DNA of 64,000 nt, from positions 4,256-68,255 of the forward strand of contig DF241051.1 of assembly GCA_000507305.1 (NCBI GenBank), read 5' to 3'. Of this stretch, positions 1-9,161 are shown piece by piece. The notes beneath the pieces were generated by a model. It made no database searches, was not told the DNA's origin, and saw only the letters and a program-made list of their open reading frames with translations. Position 1 is the stretch's first letter. Every line of letters starts with the position of its first letter. Position numbers and translations under genes: made by a program. Origin of the DNA: Breviolum minutum Mf 1.05b.01 (lineage: Eukaryota > Sar > Dinophyceae > Suessiales > Symbiodiniaceae).

Positions 1-115
1 AAAAAACCAAAAACCAAACCAAACCAAACCAAACCAAACCAAACAAGACAAGACAAGACAAGACAAGACAAAACAAAACAAAACAAAACAAACAAACAAG
101 CAAACAAACAAACCA
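1..115. repeat. Pentanucleotide/tetranucleotide simple repeat (AAACC, AAGAC, AAAC)
   Basis: The first 115 bases are a graded A-rich array: AAACC units pass into AAGAC, then AAAAC, then AAAC units. No G+T-rich telomere-like unit is present, so this is read as a microsatellite and not a chromosome end. It is cut by the window edge, so its true length is unknown. Confidence 0.9.
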
Positions 116-284
116 TTGTGGCGTTCTTCACATGTTTGTCCGCCATTATTTATCCATTTTTTTTAGGTATGCCTGGGGGCACGTCCGGGGCCCTGTTTGG
201 GATTGTTGAAGCCATGGTGATTTTTACATCCTCGAAGTGGCCAGCCCTTGAAAAAGAAGAACATCTTCCAAACAGATGAAAATG
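116..284. other. Anonymous intergenic DNA
   Basis: I see no coding signal or repeat here apart from a short T run. The family B element begins just downstream, preceded by a stretch (about 285-310) that is also present upstream of the second copy near 2280. Confidence 0.5.
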
Positions 285-425
285 AAATCACCCTATGCTT
301 GCTACCTACTTACCCTCCCGAAGTTTAACAGTTCGCCCCTGAAAAGTTACCGAAACCCAATAGGGAAGGATCGTCTTCCAAATCATCATTTTTCAGGGGC
401 TATGTTAAAATTCGGGCTACCCCAA
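285..425 (+). repeat. MITE-like family B copy, KTTAACAG subtype, right end decayed
   Basis: The left terminus CCCTCCCGAAGTTTAACAG and the interior (GTTACCGAAACCCAATAG, GGATCGTCTTCC) match the better copy at 2277-2415 almost base for base, including about 25 bases upstream of the terminal repeat. The right end should read TGTTAAACTTCGGGGG but is altered to TATGTTAAAATTCGGG. The shared upstream flank implies that a larger unit was duplicated, not just the MITE. Confidence 0.75.
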
Positions 426-499
426 AAAGGATGGTTTATAATGGAAACCCCTATTAAAAATGGATGATTTGGGGGCAAACCCCCTATTTTTTGGGTTTC
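426..499. repeat. Family J palindromic element (GGAAACCC ends)
   Basis: An imperfect palindrome runs from GGAAACCCCTATT near 441 to the inverted motif AATAG/GGGTTTCC near 499. The same arms occur at 30752-30869, 31271-31313 and 39723-39838. Confidence 0.5.
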
Positions 500-515
500 C
501 ACCCATTTCCAAATC

Positions 516-564
516 ATCATTTTTCAGGTTCTACAAGTATGTTAATCTTCGGGGGGTGTACTAC
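516..564 (+). repeat. Solo right end of a family B element
   Basis: TTTTTCAGGTTC followed by TATGTTAATCTTCGGGGG is the right arm of family B (compare 20465-20583); its left arm is not adjacent. It directly abuts the family C element that follows. Confidence 0.5.
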
Positions 565-789
565 TATAGGATCCATGTTACCTGGCAATTTCTGCGGGTT
601 GGTGACCAAGCTTTGAGATGGTAAAAATTCACCGTGAACCCGAAATTTTTAGGGCGTTTTGGTCACCTCCATTTGCGGAATCAAGTTTGGTCACGGGTTG
701 AATCACCTGGTATGGTATATTTACCTACAAGTGGGTGGATTTTTATGGTAAATGATAGGTAAATATACCAGTCCCATGGATCCTATGGG
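565..789. repeat. MITE-like family C copy, long form
   Basis: The element is bounded by ATAGGATCCATG and CATGGATCCTATG. Towards its right side it carries the inner palindrome GGTATATTTACCTAC / GATAGGTAAATATACC and, in the middle, GGTGACC/GGTCACC arms. At about 225 bp it is the longest copy in the window; shorter copies lie at 20211-20311, 29971-30030, 45977-46025 and 55369-55447. Confidence 0.75.
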
Positions 790-938
790 CTATGACGCTA
801 TGAAGAGGCATCGTGTTTCTTTGTTTCCCAAAATATATCCGGGTGGCTTTAAAAATCTAGCGGTGAAGGGAGGCCTTTTGTTTTACCCTACAGTCCTCAG
901 CTAGTTTCCTCACCCATAGGAGTCCATGTATGATACAT

Positions 939-1050
939 TAGGTGGTGGTTTGAAATATTTTTGCGTGTTCATCCCTACCTGGGGAGAATCATCCAGTTTG
1001 ACGACTGCATATTTTCTACATAGGTTGAGAAAACCCACCTGGCTAACCAG
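939..1050 (+). repeat. MITE-like family A copy, right end decayed
   Basis: The left arm reads TTAGGTGGTGGTTTGAAATA and the interior has the family's CATCCCTACCTGGGGAGA and TCCAGTTTGACGA blocks. The right arm has degenerated (ATAGGTTGAGAAAACCCACC), so no target duplication can be read. Family A is described at 24482-24580. Confidence 0.75.
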
Positions 1051-1830
1051 TTTGGAGAATCTACGATTGGTTGGGCCCCTTGTTCAGATGATATGATAAA
1101 TATGCCATTATTTACATGGTTTTATATGTTTTATACATCGCAGGTGGTGCAGGATTTCTTTCATCAACAGTAGTACCATTACAAGGGGAATGAATTTGGG
1201 CACTTCTTTGTCCAGCCATCCAAGATGCAAAACCAGGACCTTCAAAAAGTACCCGTTTTAAAAGGCCAACTTTTTTAATGTTGCGTTGGTGGGTTTTCAG
1301 CAGCAAGAAAACCTTCCCCCCCAAAAAAAAAACAACTCTCGGCTTGAGGTGTTCAAAAAAGAAATGGAGATACCCTTCTTGAAACTAATATGGCACCTGC
1401 GAATTTCTGGTTGAAAGATGATCCCTTTCTTTTGGGAAGGGTTCCTGCCAGGTATGAACTGTTAATCTTTGGTTCATGTATTCATGATAGATTGAACCCG
1501 GAAAAAAATCGGTGTTTCCCGAAAACTTGGTCCTTCACAAGGTTTTGTGGGAAGAGAATTTCTCGAAAAGAAAACCCCCATGTCCGGATGGCCTCCAAAA
1601 ATCCCGAGTTTTGTTGTATTGAAATGATTTTGGTTTGTCCCAGACAAGAATCTGGTGGAGATTTTTGGTCAACTCATGATTGGTTGGTGATTTATGTTGG
1701 TGGTTTAAGGCTAATATTCAATTCCTAGAGCTCCTGTGGAATTTGGGTCGCCTATAGTGAGCAACCAACATTCAGCACCAATGGAGCAGTGCAAGAGAAC
1801 CTGGTATTTTGGGTCATATCGTTTTGAAAA
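1051..1830. other. Intergenic DNA with a solo family F end
   Basis: A solo right end of family F (GGTGGTGCAGGATTTCTTTC then ATCAACAGTA) lies at about 1140-1180. An open frame at 1390-1728 (112 codons) has no recognisable motif and looks like chance. I see nothing else. Confidence 0.5.
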
Positions 1831-1960
1831 GTTACCCCTACTAGTTATATATGGAGTTATAACTCCTACAAATGGCCTTATAAATGGGTAGCTGGGGTTA
1901 CAACCACTACAAGTGGAGTTATATAATCCTACTTATAACTGGTAGGGACCCATCTCGTAA
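1831..1960. repeat. Family D palindromic element, degenerate
   Basis: The repeated, inverted block AGTTATA..GGAGTTATAACTCC / GGAGTTATATAATCC with a TGGTAGGGACCCA end matches the family D hairpin element at 48178-48274, but both ends are eroded. Confidence 0.6.
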
Positions 1961-1983
1961 GGATTATCAGACCGCCCATGATG

Positions 1984-2046
1984 GGAATCCGTTCCGTCCA
2001 CCAACCAATATTTGGATTTGGCCATTTTTTTTTCGTGGCTCATCTC
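1984..2046 (+). repeat. Possible family G fragment
   Basis: CCACCAACCAATATTTGG and TTTTTTTTTCGTGGCTCATC resemble the 3' end of family G (best copy 47973-48073). The centre does not match well. Confidence 0.35.
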
Positions 2047-2276
2047 CCGAAACTATTCCAGCCAGCTATATATGTTTCTGTAGAAATGATCATGGATGCT
2101 ACTTATTTGGTCCATGTCACTCAGTACATGTTCGGGTGTGCCCCCGCCTAGTAAGACTAGTAAGAGTCAGCACCAGGATTATTGCATCTTTAGTGGTCTA
2201 CACTTTCCATTGTTTACTCGGTGGTGTTTGGCATCTCGATATTTGTTTCCTAGATTAGTTTATAGGTGCTCTTATG

Positions 2277-2415
2277 GTGAAATCACCCTATGGTTGCTAT
2301 CTGCTTGCCCTCCCGAAGTTTAACAGTTCGCCCTTGAAAAGTTACCGAAACCCAATAGGAAAGGATCGTCTTCCAACCATCATGATTTCAGGGGCGAGCT
2401 GTTAAACTTCGGGGG
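2277..2415 (+). repeat. MITE-like family B copy, KTTAACAG subtype, best preserved
   Basis: Terminal inverted repeats of about 30 bp are nearly perfect: CCCTCCCGAAGTTTAACAG at 2308 and CTGTTAAACTTCGGGGG ending at 2415. The inner arms are GCCCTTGAAA and TTTCAGGGGC. It is a direct-orientation sister of the copy at 285-425, sharing about 25 bp of upstream flank. Confidence 0.85.
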
Positions 2416-2544
2416 ATTTATGAGGTTTTTTTCGCATCTCATCTCAGATAGATTCGACCCAGATTTTTTTTCGACCATTTGAGGCCGGGATATATGCCAC
2501 CTGAGACCATCAAGCAACGGAAATGGTTTCCAAGAGGCTCATTT

Positions 2545-2703
2545 GATGGCTAGTCAGCCTACCCCCCGATCACGTAACCCCCAGCCCCAGATAGGGCCTT
2601 ATTAAGGGCTTATTATTAAGCATTGGTTTCCCTGAATAAGGCCTTATCAAGGCTTTATTTCCTGAGGGGGGTACGTTTGGGGGGGTTAGGTTGACCAGCC
2701 ATG
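2545..2703. repeat. MITE-like family H copy
   Basis: The left end ATGGCTAGTCAGCCTACCCC is inverted at the right end as GGGGTTAGGTTGACCAGCCA. The interior contains alternating GGGCCTTATTAAGG and AATAAGGCCTTATC blocks that can pair. Copies: 23676-23793, 40688-40803 and a weak one at 5105-5180. Confidence 0.75.
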
Positions 2704-2827
2704 ATCATTTCTTACGCAATGGGTGTGGTGGTTTTGGCTTCCACTGGTTATTCGACTGAATCTCCAATTCATAAATGGAAAGTGTTAGGTTTATGTGGCT
2801 TGTGTAACAACCATGAATTGGAATCCA

Positions 2828-2934
2828 TACTGCTGATGGAAAAAATCCTGCACCTGTTGAGGTCGGTAGTTTTCCCATTATTTGCAGGGTGACATACATG
2901 TCAGGTGGTGCAGGATTTCTTCCATCAACAGTAG
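2828..2934. repeat. MITE-like family F copy
   Basis: The arms TACTGCTGATGG..ATCCTGCACC and GGTGGTGCAGGATTTCTTCC plus ATCAACAGTA are inverted copies of each other, about 27 bp, around a 50-bp centre. This is one of two copies with both ends intact (the other is 31436-31554). Confidence 0.8.
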
Positions 2935-4207
2935 TACGAGATCAATGGCTACATGATAGATGTTATTTCCAGGGGCTGGAAAAGACAGAATTTGACTGCG
3001 GCGCTTCGAGAATTACCGGAGTCATCCACAATTCTCGCATTGCTTTGTGGGCAAAATAGTTGAAATGATATCCCAACAAAGTTGGTTTTGCGGTTTGTTG
3101 AAAGGGAGTTTAGTGAGATGAGGTGACAAGTACACAAAAATTGTTTTCAAATCAGAAGGTTTTCCAGTGTTTTTTCGTTTCAATGAAGTTGAGAGCACTA
3201 ATTTGTTGAATTAAAGTAGTTTTGTTGGAACTAAGTTGAAGATCAAGTTAAAGTAGCATTTGTGTACCACATCCATCCATTTTCTAGGGGCTGAATTTGT
3301 TGAATTTCGGCTTTCTGAACCATGGCAACATGTCATGTTAGATCTTAGGGCTCCACCTTTGGGGAGGAGAATCACAGCACCAAGTCACTAGGGCGCACCT
3401 GGTAGGATGGAAGAAACACCGAAAGTTAGGCAAAAGTGAGGAAAAGATACCACAACCATACCACAACCGCAACAACAACATAGATCAGGAAAGCACCGTG
3501 CTTGCTGGAAGCAACAGCGCGAGGATAGGCCGATCACTAGAAATCCAGATTTGGATGCCAGATTTCAGGCCACTTCTCCCTTAACGTCAAGAAGCGCGAC
3601 GGCCTATGCGATTTGTACTTTGCTTGTGTTGAAGGACATCATTAACCCTTCGAAAGAAGCCCTGCATGACTTATATGAGTTCATTGGTTTTTCCAAACGT
3701 ACCTTTCATGGCTCTTCCGTCTCTGATGAGAAAAAATTCTTTGAATCGGAGAGCAGAGAGCATCGTGAAGTCGCGCAGTGGACGCCATCCTGCGGAGTTG
3801 CCGTCCGAACGACCAGCATTTCAATGGCTGCCAAAGATCAAGGCAGTGCTGAGAGCACAGAGAAAGGACAGGGCCTTACAGTAATAATCTTCTAGTATGA
3901 AGTTAGTTTGAAGATAGTCTTTAAAATATCCTGTAAATTTGGTATGGGGTTGTAAATTCTGGGCATCCATTGAATTCCAGGTGCTAGATGAAGATGGGTG
4001 TTGTTGGTGCCATGATTCTTTGAATAACCATTTCTTCTCGGAGATTTTCGGATGGCTAAGGTGACGGAAAGACCAACAGCGGAAGTGTCCCCGATTGAAA
4101 TGGACAAATTTCATGCCCTCATCTCATAGATTCGAGGTTTAGCAGTGGGACTTCAACACACTTTAATTCTTTGTGGTAAAGAGCAGCAACGACGGCGACG
4201 ACAAAAG
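2935..4207. other. Anonymous DNA with an unrecognised coding-like stretch (3551-3895)
   Basis: Between about 3551 and 3895 two overlapping plus-strand frames each have balanced amino-acid composition: one starts at an in-frame ATG near 3551 and one is open from 3666 to 3884, ending with basic residues (LPKIKAVLRAQRKDRALQ). A reading that switches frame near 3740 would be the most protein-like. I do not recognise the product; it may be a decayed exon or chance. The rest shows nothing. Confidence 0.25.
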
Positions 4208-4236
4208 GAACAACAACAACAACAACAACAACAATT
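4208..4236 (+). repeat. (AAC)n microsatellite
   Basis: About nine consecutive CAA/AAC triplets. The same trinucleotide forms the cores of the large arrays at 37617 and 51548. Confidence 0.9.
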
Positions 4237-4454
4237 TGAACCAACGATTTGAGCCAACCTTTCAATATTCAATCAGGAGGAAGCTGCTTCCAACACCAAG
4301 TTTGCTATGTTCCTTTCAACGTCCCGTCCTTCAGGTGATGTCTTCTGCTTGGGTGTGACCTTTATCCAGGCGCCGGGCCCGGGTTGGTTCGTTAGAACCC
4401 ACTGGTCCTACTGATGGATGGCCTAACTGCTTCCCTTAAATGGCCAGGATTTGG

Positions 4455-4683
4455 ATCTACCTACCCCCCCCCCCAAACCGCCAGGATGCGGATTTTCCTC
4501 CCCAACCAGGATGATTATTAAGATATAATATATAATCTTTGTTGGCTACCCGGAAATCCCGACCTAAACCGACCTAAACCTTCAGTAACTGTTACTGGGT
4601 TGGGGGGTAGATGCGAAGCAATGATTTGCTGAGATTAGGTGGGACTCTCCAAGGCGTTAGCATGACTTTTTTGACATGCTCAG
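4455..4683 (+). repeat. Dispersed repeat family L, copy 1
   Basis: Begins GGATCTACCTACCCC and includes TCAGTAACTGTTACTGGG, GGGGGGTAGATGCGAAG and, at the 3' end, TTTTTGACATGCTCAGC. A second copy lies in the same orientation at 13690-13892 on the other side of the retroelement, and a partial third at 57127-57255. Confidence 0.65.
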
Positions 4684-5456
4684 CTGATTCGTCGATCTAT
4701 ATAATTTGGCTATCTATCCATCCATTTTGTCCATCTATGTATCTAATCTATACAATACTATTTAATACTATTTGTATATATATACGTACCTATATGATCC
4801 TATATGTATTATGTAGTAATATCATTATATATCGCAGTCTCATAGATTCTCCATGAGTTTCTCGCTTCACACCAGATCCACCTTCGTTGTCATCAACTTG
4901 AGTTGTTTTAATTTGTATGTGTTCACCTTCTTACCATGTGGTAGGCTTTCCATTTTGGAGATGTTGTTTTTTCTTGGTTGGTGGGTTTTGAAGAAGATGT
5001 TTCTTCATGTAACATTTTGACATCGCGCATGTCAAGTTGTTGGTACTGGGGTGAAGTTTTACAGGTGAGACATGACTTCTTGGAATTCAAAGGGGCCTCA
5101 CAGGCCTGCCCACTACCCCCTATGCCACCTCCCTCATAAGGTCTCAGTAAGGGGCAATGGTGGTTCATAATCCGTCCATAAGACCTTAGATGACTACAGT
5201 TCAAAATGATCGGACTGTCAATGGCTCAACATCTCCATTTCGACATCACCCCAATGTGTTAAACACTAAACCAAACAGAATCCTGCCCAAAATGACTAGG
5301 GCAATGGTCCCAAGATTCTTTGTTGTTTCAAAAGTGGATCTGCCATGATCTGCCAAGAAACTATTAAAATCAACATGGTCCCAGATTTTCTGTCGAAAGT
5401 TGGGTTGAAGTGTCACACGTGCCTTCGGTGGTATTTCGGTTCAAAGAGGGATTTTC
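4684..5456. other. Leader region upstream of the retroelement
   Basis: AT-rich sequence with imperfect TA runs around 4770-4830, a weak family H-like block (about 5105-5180, TACCCCCTATGCC and CATAAGGTCT), then roughly 230 bp without repeats up to the first gag ATG. The 5' end of the retroelement probably lies in 5200-5456, but I could not find an inverted or split direct repeat that marks it. Confidence 0.4.
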
Positions 5457-6221
5457 ATGTCAGGTCCTCGACCTGCACCTGTTTGCAACAGGTGCCGTCA
5501 AGGGTTTGCGGCCGAAGGTGACAGCTGGTGTACGGCCTGCACTAGTTGGGAAGCTCTTGGAAGAGAGCTATCAGGGCACTGGGATCAAAGTGGCTGTCGG
5601 ATTATTGCCACAGATCTGGTGCTGAACTGTGTGCGGCAGGTACGTGCATTGAGATCACTTGGTGCAGGACTTTCACGTATTGATACGGCCACCACTGTCA
5701 CTTCGAGCCCTGGAGCTGGTTCACCCCGTGCTCCGAGGGATATTGCGCGAGAGAAAGCCCGAGAGCCTTTGCCAAGAGCTAGAAGTGCAGCTCCTCCACC
5801 ACCCTTAGCTAAATCTGAGGTGAGTGACGCAGGGGAAGCCGAAGACAATCTAGACGGAGAAAGTGAAGAGGAAGAAGAAGACGAAAGATCACCTACGCCA
5901 GTTCACCGACCAATTCACTCCGGATCGAGGAGGCCACCAGAACCAGACAGACCACCTGCTGGACATCAAGGATATCACAAGAAGTCTGAAGCTGGCAGCA
6001 GCCGGGCCTCAGGCCATAGGGCGGAACGAGAACGAAGTCGACACGGTGGACACAAACGTCGCAGAAGCAATCGACGTGGAGGACGAAAGCACCAGAGGCT
6101 TCATCGTTTGGCTGGGGATCCTACTATCAGGGTGCACCGAAAACCTCCTGCAGGGTATTGGGATCTTAGTTGTTTTGGTTCAGGTGCTTCGCATCTGGAC
6201 CGCTCGATACTTCAGCAATGA
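5457..6221 (+). CDS. Gag-like ORF with N-terminal C2-C2 zinc finger
   Basis: A 254-residue product from a clear ATG. Cysteines at residues 10, 13, 25 and 28 (C-x2-C-x11-C-x2-C) form a probable zinc-binding module followed by a helical segment with WEALGRELSGHW and VRQVRALRSLG. The middle is acidic (an E-rich run near 135-143) and the C-terminal third is very basic (RRRSNRRGGRKHQRLHR), suggesting nucleic-acid binding. I remember similar N-termini at the start of dinoflagellate retroelement proteins, but this was not searched. The TGA stop overlaps the ATG of the next ORF in the sequence ATGA (6218-6221), which could allow stop-start reinitiation. An alternative is that the two ORFs were once one frame and an indel separates them. 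Confidence 0.7.
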   Translation: MSGPRPAPVCNRCRQGFAAEGDSWCTACTSWEALGRELSGHWDQSGCRIIATDLVLNCVRQVRALRSLGAGLSRIDTATTVTSSPGAGSPRAPRDIAREKAREPLPRARSAAPPPPLAKSEVSDAGEAEDNLDGESEEEEEDERSPTPVHRPIHSGSRRPPEPDRPPAGHQGYHKKSEAGSSRASGHRAERERSRHGGHKRRRSNRRGGRKHQRLHRLAGDPTIRVHRKPPAGYWDLSCFGSGASHLDRSILQQ

Positions 6222-7560
6222 CGGAGTTTCGACTGGGAACGGAAGATGGTTCCCTTGGTGGAGGATCTTGGTCGGGAATGGATCCACAAAGGGGGGAGGT
6301 GCTGGAAGTATATATGCCGAGCACCAACCTCCAAGACCCAGGCGATTTTTGGGCGGCATTTTTGGTATTCGACAAAAGAATTTTATCAGACGGCAGTATC
6401 CTCATCTCAGTACGATGCATGGGGTGCGAAGATGTAGAACTCTTCAAAACACTTCAGCGACAAATGAACGTTCGTGGGGGACATCTGCATCTGTGTTTGT
6501 CAAGCCCTTGCGCCATTTCAGAGACGACCGACGACGTGGTAAATGCTATTCATGTCACTCATCTGAGGCGTTGGGAATTTGTTGATATTATCACTGCCGA
6601 CTACATCAGCAGATCTATGAGGACACAGTCCCGTGGTTGGTACAACGACATCATGGCCAGAGAACGTGGGGAATTAGCAAATCCGCCAGAGCCAAGACGA
6701 CGAAAGCGACCTCCCAAGGCGACAAAACCTCCAAAAACTACACCTGGAGGAAAGCCGAAAGAGAAAGAAAGAAAAGGGCCTGGATTATCGGACGCTGCAA
6801 AGGATCGTTTGAGGCAGCGGTTACAGCAGATTCGGGAACGCGCTGTAGGAACTGGTGCCCATCGGGAACCTTTCGTGATCTCAGATGGAGAAGAAATGGA
6901 CGAGGAGTACTCCACGACGAAGGAACGAAGTTCAAGCTCTGCACCGGACCTTGGCACACTGGGAGAAGGGGCTCATCCCTTCCCTCCAGTTCCTCCATTG
7001 GCTTTGCAAGTGGCGAAGGTCAAGACAGAGAAGGACAAGGACAAGAAGAAGAAGAGGAGATCTCCGAAACGCTCCCCCGAAAGACGGAAAGCTTCGAGGA
7101 GGAACAGCAAAGATGTGGAGAAAGTTGTGGCTACAAGCGGAAGTACTTCGAAGAGTTGGAGGCGGCAGCTGGCGGACAAGGCCGTGCTGGCAGCCGATAT
7201 CAGGTACAAGGAAAAGAAGAAGAAAGGAAGGAAGAAGGACGCAAAGACGAAGAAGGTGAAAGATGCGTTAGCTTTGATCCTTACTGGATCATCGAAGAAA
7301 GCGAAGAAAAAGAAGAGCAAGAAGAAACGGAAGATCACAGCCGATGGAGTGATCGAAAGTTATTCTGGGAGCTCAGACGAGAGCTCATCGGAGAACAGCA
7401 AGAGCACTTCAGAGGAGACGGATTTGGACACACCAATGAAGAAACGGAGTCGGGACGCCCCGGGTTCGATTTTGGCTATGCTGACCAACCATGTGAAGGA
7501 ACAGCTGGGATCAAGGGGCCACCACGGAGTTGCCAGACCACGGATCCGCTTTGACCTCAA
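6218..7560 (+). CDS. Gag-like basic ORF (upstream part of a frameshifted gag)
   Basis: Translation from the ATG overlapping the previous stop gives a globular N-terminus (FLVFDKRILSDGSILI, DDVVNAIHVTHLRRWEF) and then a long lysine/arginine-rich disordered stretch (KKKKRRSPKRSPERRK, KKAKKKKSKKKRK). The sensible protein sequence ends around ILAMLTNHVKEQLG; beyond about 7540 the plausible product continues one frame over, in 7530-8072. The frame stays open to 8596 by chance or through its unusual codon use, and after about 8060 it again carries the plausible product. Role inferred: capsid or nucleocapsid protein packaging element RNA. Confidence 0.6.
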
Positions 7561-8072
7561 GGATTCGAGTGATGACGTACTTCATGCTACACCTCAAACC
7601 CAGCTTCCCGAACAACATGAAGGAGCTGAGGGAACTTCATCACTTGGCGGCTTGCATCGACGTGTTGAGGAGCGGAGACATTGCCAGGACAGGCGATGGA
7701 TTAGCCGCCCGATTCATTTCGATACATCAAGCACTACTCGACCAAAACTGGGGTACGGCGAAGCATATGGAGTTGTTTCCGATGGAAGATGCAACTGCTA
7801 CGACGTCGGTGGTGTTAGCAACAAGGAAACACACCAAGATGATATCCAAGGTACAAAACCAACAAGCCTGGAATTTGTGGGGGAACCCACGAGGACGAGG
7901 AAAAGGAAAAGGAGACTGGTGGAGTGGCTACGACCAGAAAGGCGATCACAAGGGCGAAAAAGGCAAGGGAAAGAAAGGCAAGGGCAAAGGAAAAGGAAAA
8001 TGGTCCCAGTCCGAACATTACGATCAGGACTGGAAGGCCAACAAGGAGAAGCCGGACGAGAAGAAGGCATAG
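7530..8072 (+). CDS. Gag C-terminal segment, continued after a +1 frame change
   Basis: This frame contains VMTYFMLHLKPSF, ELRELHHLAACIDVLRSGD and ARFISIHQALLDQNW, a compact helical block of the kind I associate with dinoflagellate gag proteins, then a Gly-Lys-rich nucleic-acid-binding tail (GKGKKGKGKGKGKW) ending at TAG 8070-8072. The first codon given is not a real start: the segment most likely follows the ORF at 6218 through a one-base indel near 7510-7560. The G/K tail is the likely RNA-binding part of gag. Confidence 0.65.
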   Translation: MPDHGSALTSRIRVMTYFMLHLKPSFPNNMKELRELHHLAACIDVLRSGDIARTGDGLAARFISIHQALLDQNWGTAKHMELFPMEDATATTSVVLATRKHTKMISKVQNQQAWNLWGNPRGRGKGKGDWWSGYDQKGDHKGEKGKGKKGKGKGKGKWSQSEHYDQDWKANKEKPDEKKA

Positions 8073-8596
8073 TGGAGGATGAGTCGCTGGCAAAAGCCGT
8101 GGCGATTTCCTTCAACATATTTACAGAGGCGAAACCTTTCGAGACTGTTGCGGGACTACGTACGAATCTAAATCGGACTGGATGCGCTTGGACGGCGTAT
8201 CACGCCGGTATCACTGAGAATATGAATTCATGGTTTTTCAAACGCATATTTGAATCTGGTGTATGGCACAGGGCCGGCTCAAAAAAGCTGGCTCTTCCTA
8301 TCCGTGAGGGAGGTATGAAAGTGCTGGTACAGAAGCTGAAATCAAGCTCACTGGACGATGTTGCGGAAGAAACCTTTTACCTGCAGTGGGGACGATGGTC
8401 TTGGATTTTGCTGGCATGTTACTGCTGCAATAGTCTCTGGGGACCTTGTCGACCTCTTGAAGAAGGAGGTTGGACTAAACCAGAGAGGAAGGTAGTGGCT
8501 GCCGTGGGCGATGCGGTCGACCGACTGCTTTGCCACGGCCGTGTGAGCTGTCCGGGAAAAAGAGCTGCTCTCAAAACGTGTGAATTACCAAGGTGA
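8066..8596 (+). CDS. Pol N-terminal leader (no own start codon)
   Basis: Begins with EDESLAKAVAISFNIF and continues through FETVAGLRTNLNRTG to the TGA at 8594-8596. It is in the -1 frame relative to the gag segment that stops at 8072, and no ATG precedes the first conserved residues, so expression by -1 frameshifting or as a pseudogene fragment are both possible. No classical slippery heptamer was found near the gag stop. The plausible protein then jumps to the frame of 8580-9161. No enzymatic motif is visible; the position corresponds to the linker before reverse transcriptase. Confidence 0.5.
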   Translation, partial: GIVEDESLAKAVAISFNIFTEAKPFETVAGLRTNLNRTGCAWTAYHAGITENMNSWFFKRIFESGVWHRAGSKKLALPIREGGMKVLVQKLKSSSLDDVAEETFYLQWGRWSWILLACYCCNSLWGPCRPLEEGGWTKPERKVVAAVGDAVDRLLCHGRVSCPGKRAALKTCELPR

Positions 8597-9161
8597 AGAA
8601 GTAGGAACTTGTCACAAACTTACACTCAAACAAGTGTTGCCTGCCCTTCCCCCGAAGGAACATGGAGGTTCGATTGATTGTTTGGACTTTGTTTCTGATA
8701 GTACCAAATCTTTGCTGATTTGTCCTCATAAGTCATTGCTTCCAGATTGTGGGCAAAAACTACCCAAACTAAAGGGAAGAATTCATGCTGAAGCAGGAGA
8801 AATTGATCTGATTGCCGATGAACTTGTCAATAGGGGGGTTTGTGATTGGGTCCCTTTGCATTCTGTGGTCACATATCGAGGTCAACGTGTGTTGAACGGT
8901 TTATTTGGGGTCCCAAAACCGACAGTGATTGCAGACGGACGCCCCGTATTGCGGCTTATAATGAACTTGGTTCCTTCAAACTCCATCATGCAGCAATTCA
9001 CTGGGGCAGTTCACAACTTACCAAGTATTACAGCATGGATGAGTACGGTTTTAGATGGAGATGAAGAGATTCGAGTATGGCAGTCAGACATGTCGAATGC
9101 CTTTTATTTATTCAGAATCCCGGACCCTTGGATGTATTTACTTGGCGTTCAATGTTATTAG
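8580..9161 (+). CDS. Reverse transcriptase, fingers and motif A (first half)
   Basis: Contains the RT entry region (VLNGLFGVPKP, RPVLRLIMNLVPSN), a LPSITAWMS block and motif A as WQSDMSNAFYLFRIP, whose aspartate is the first catalytic metal ligand. The frame closes at TAG 9159-9161; the continuing protein sequence (LAFNV, then LPMGWGSS) is in the frame of 9055-11592, so one indel lies at about 9130-9150. The start codon is not meaningful because this is an internal piece of pol. Confidence 0.75.
   Translation: MNYQGEEVGTCHKLTLKQVLPALPPKEHGGSIDCLDFVSDSTKSLLICPHKSLLPDCGQKLPKLKGRIHAEAGEIDLIADELVNRGVCDWVPLHSVVTYRGQRVLNGLFGVPKPTVIADGRPVLRLIMNLVPSNSIMQQFTGAVHNLPSITAWMSTVLDGDEEIRVWQSDMSNAFYLFRIPDPWMYLLGVQCY

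Noticed and set aside
1..115. Telomeric repeat at the window start
   Set aside because: Units are AAACC/AAGAC/AAAC, not a (TTTAGGG)n-type repeat, and they grade into each other as microsatellites do.
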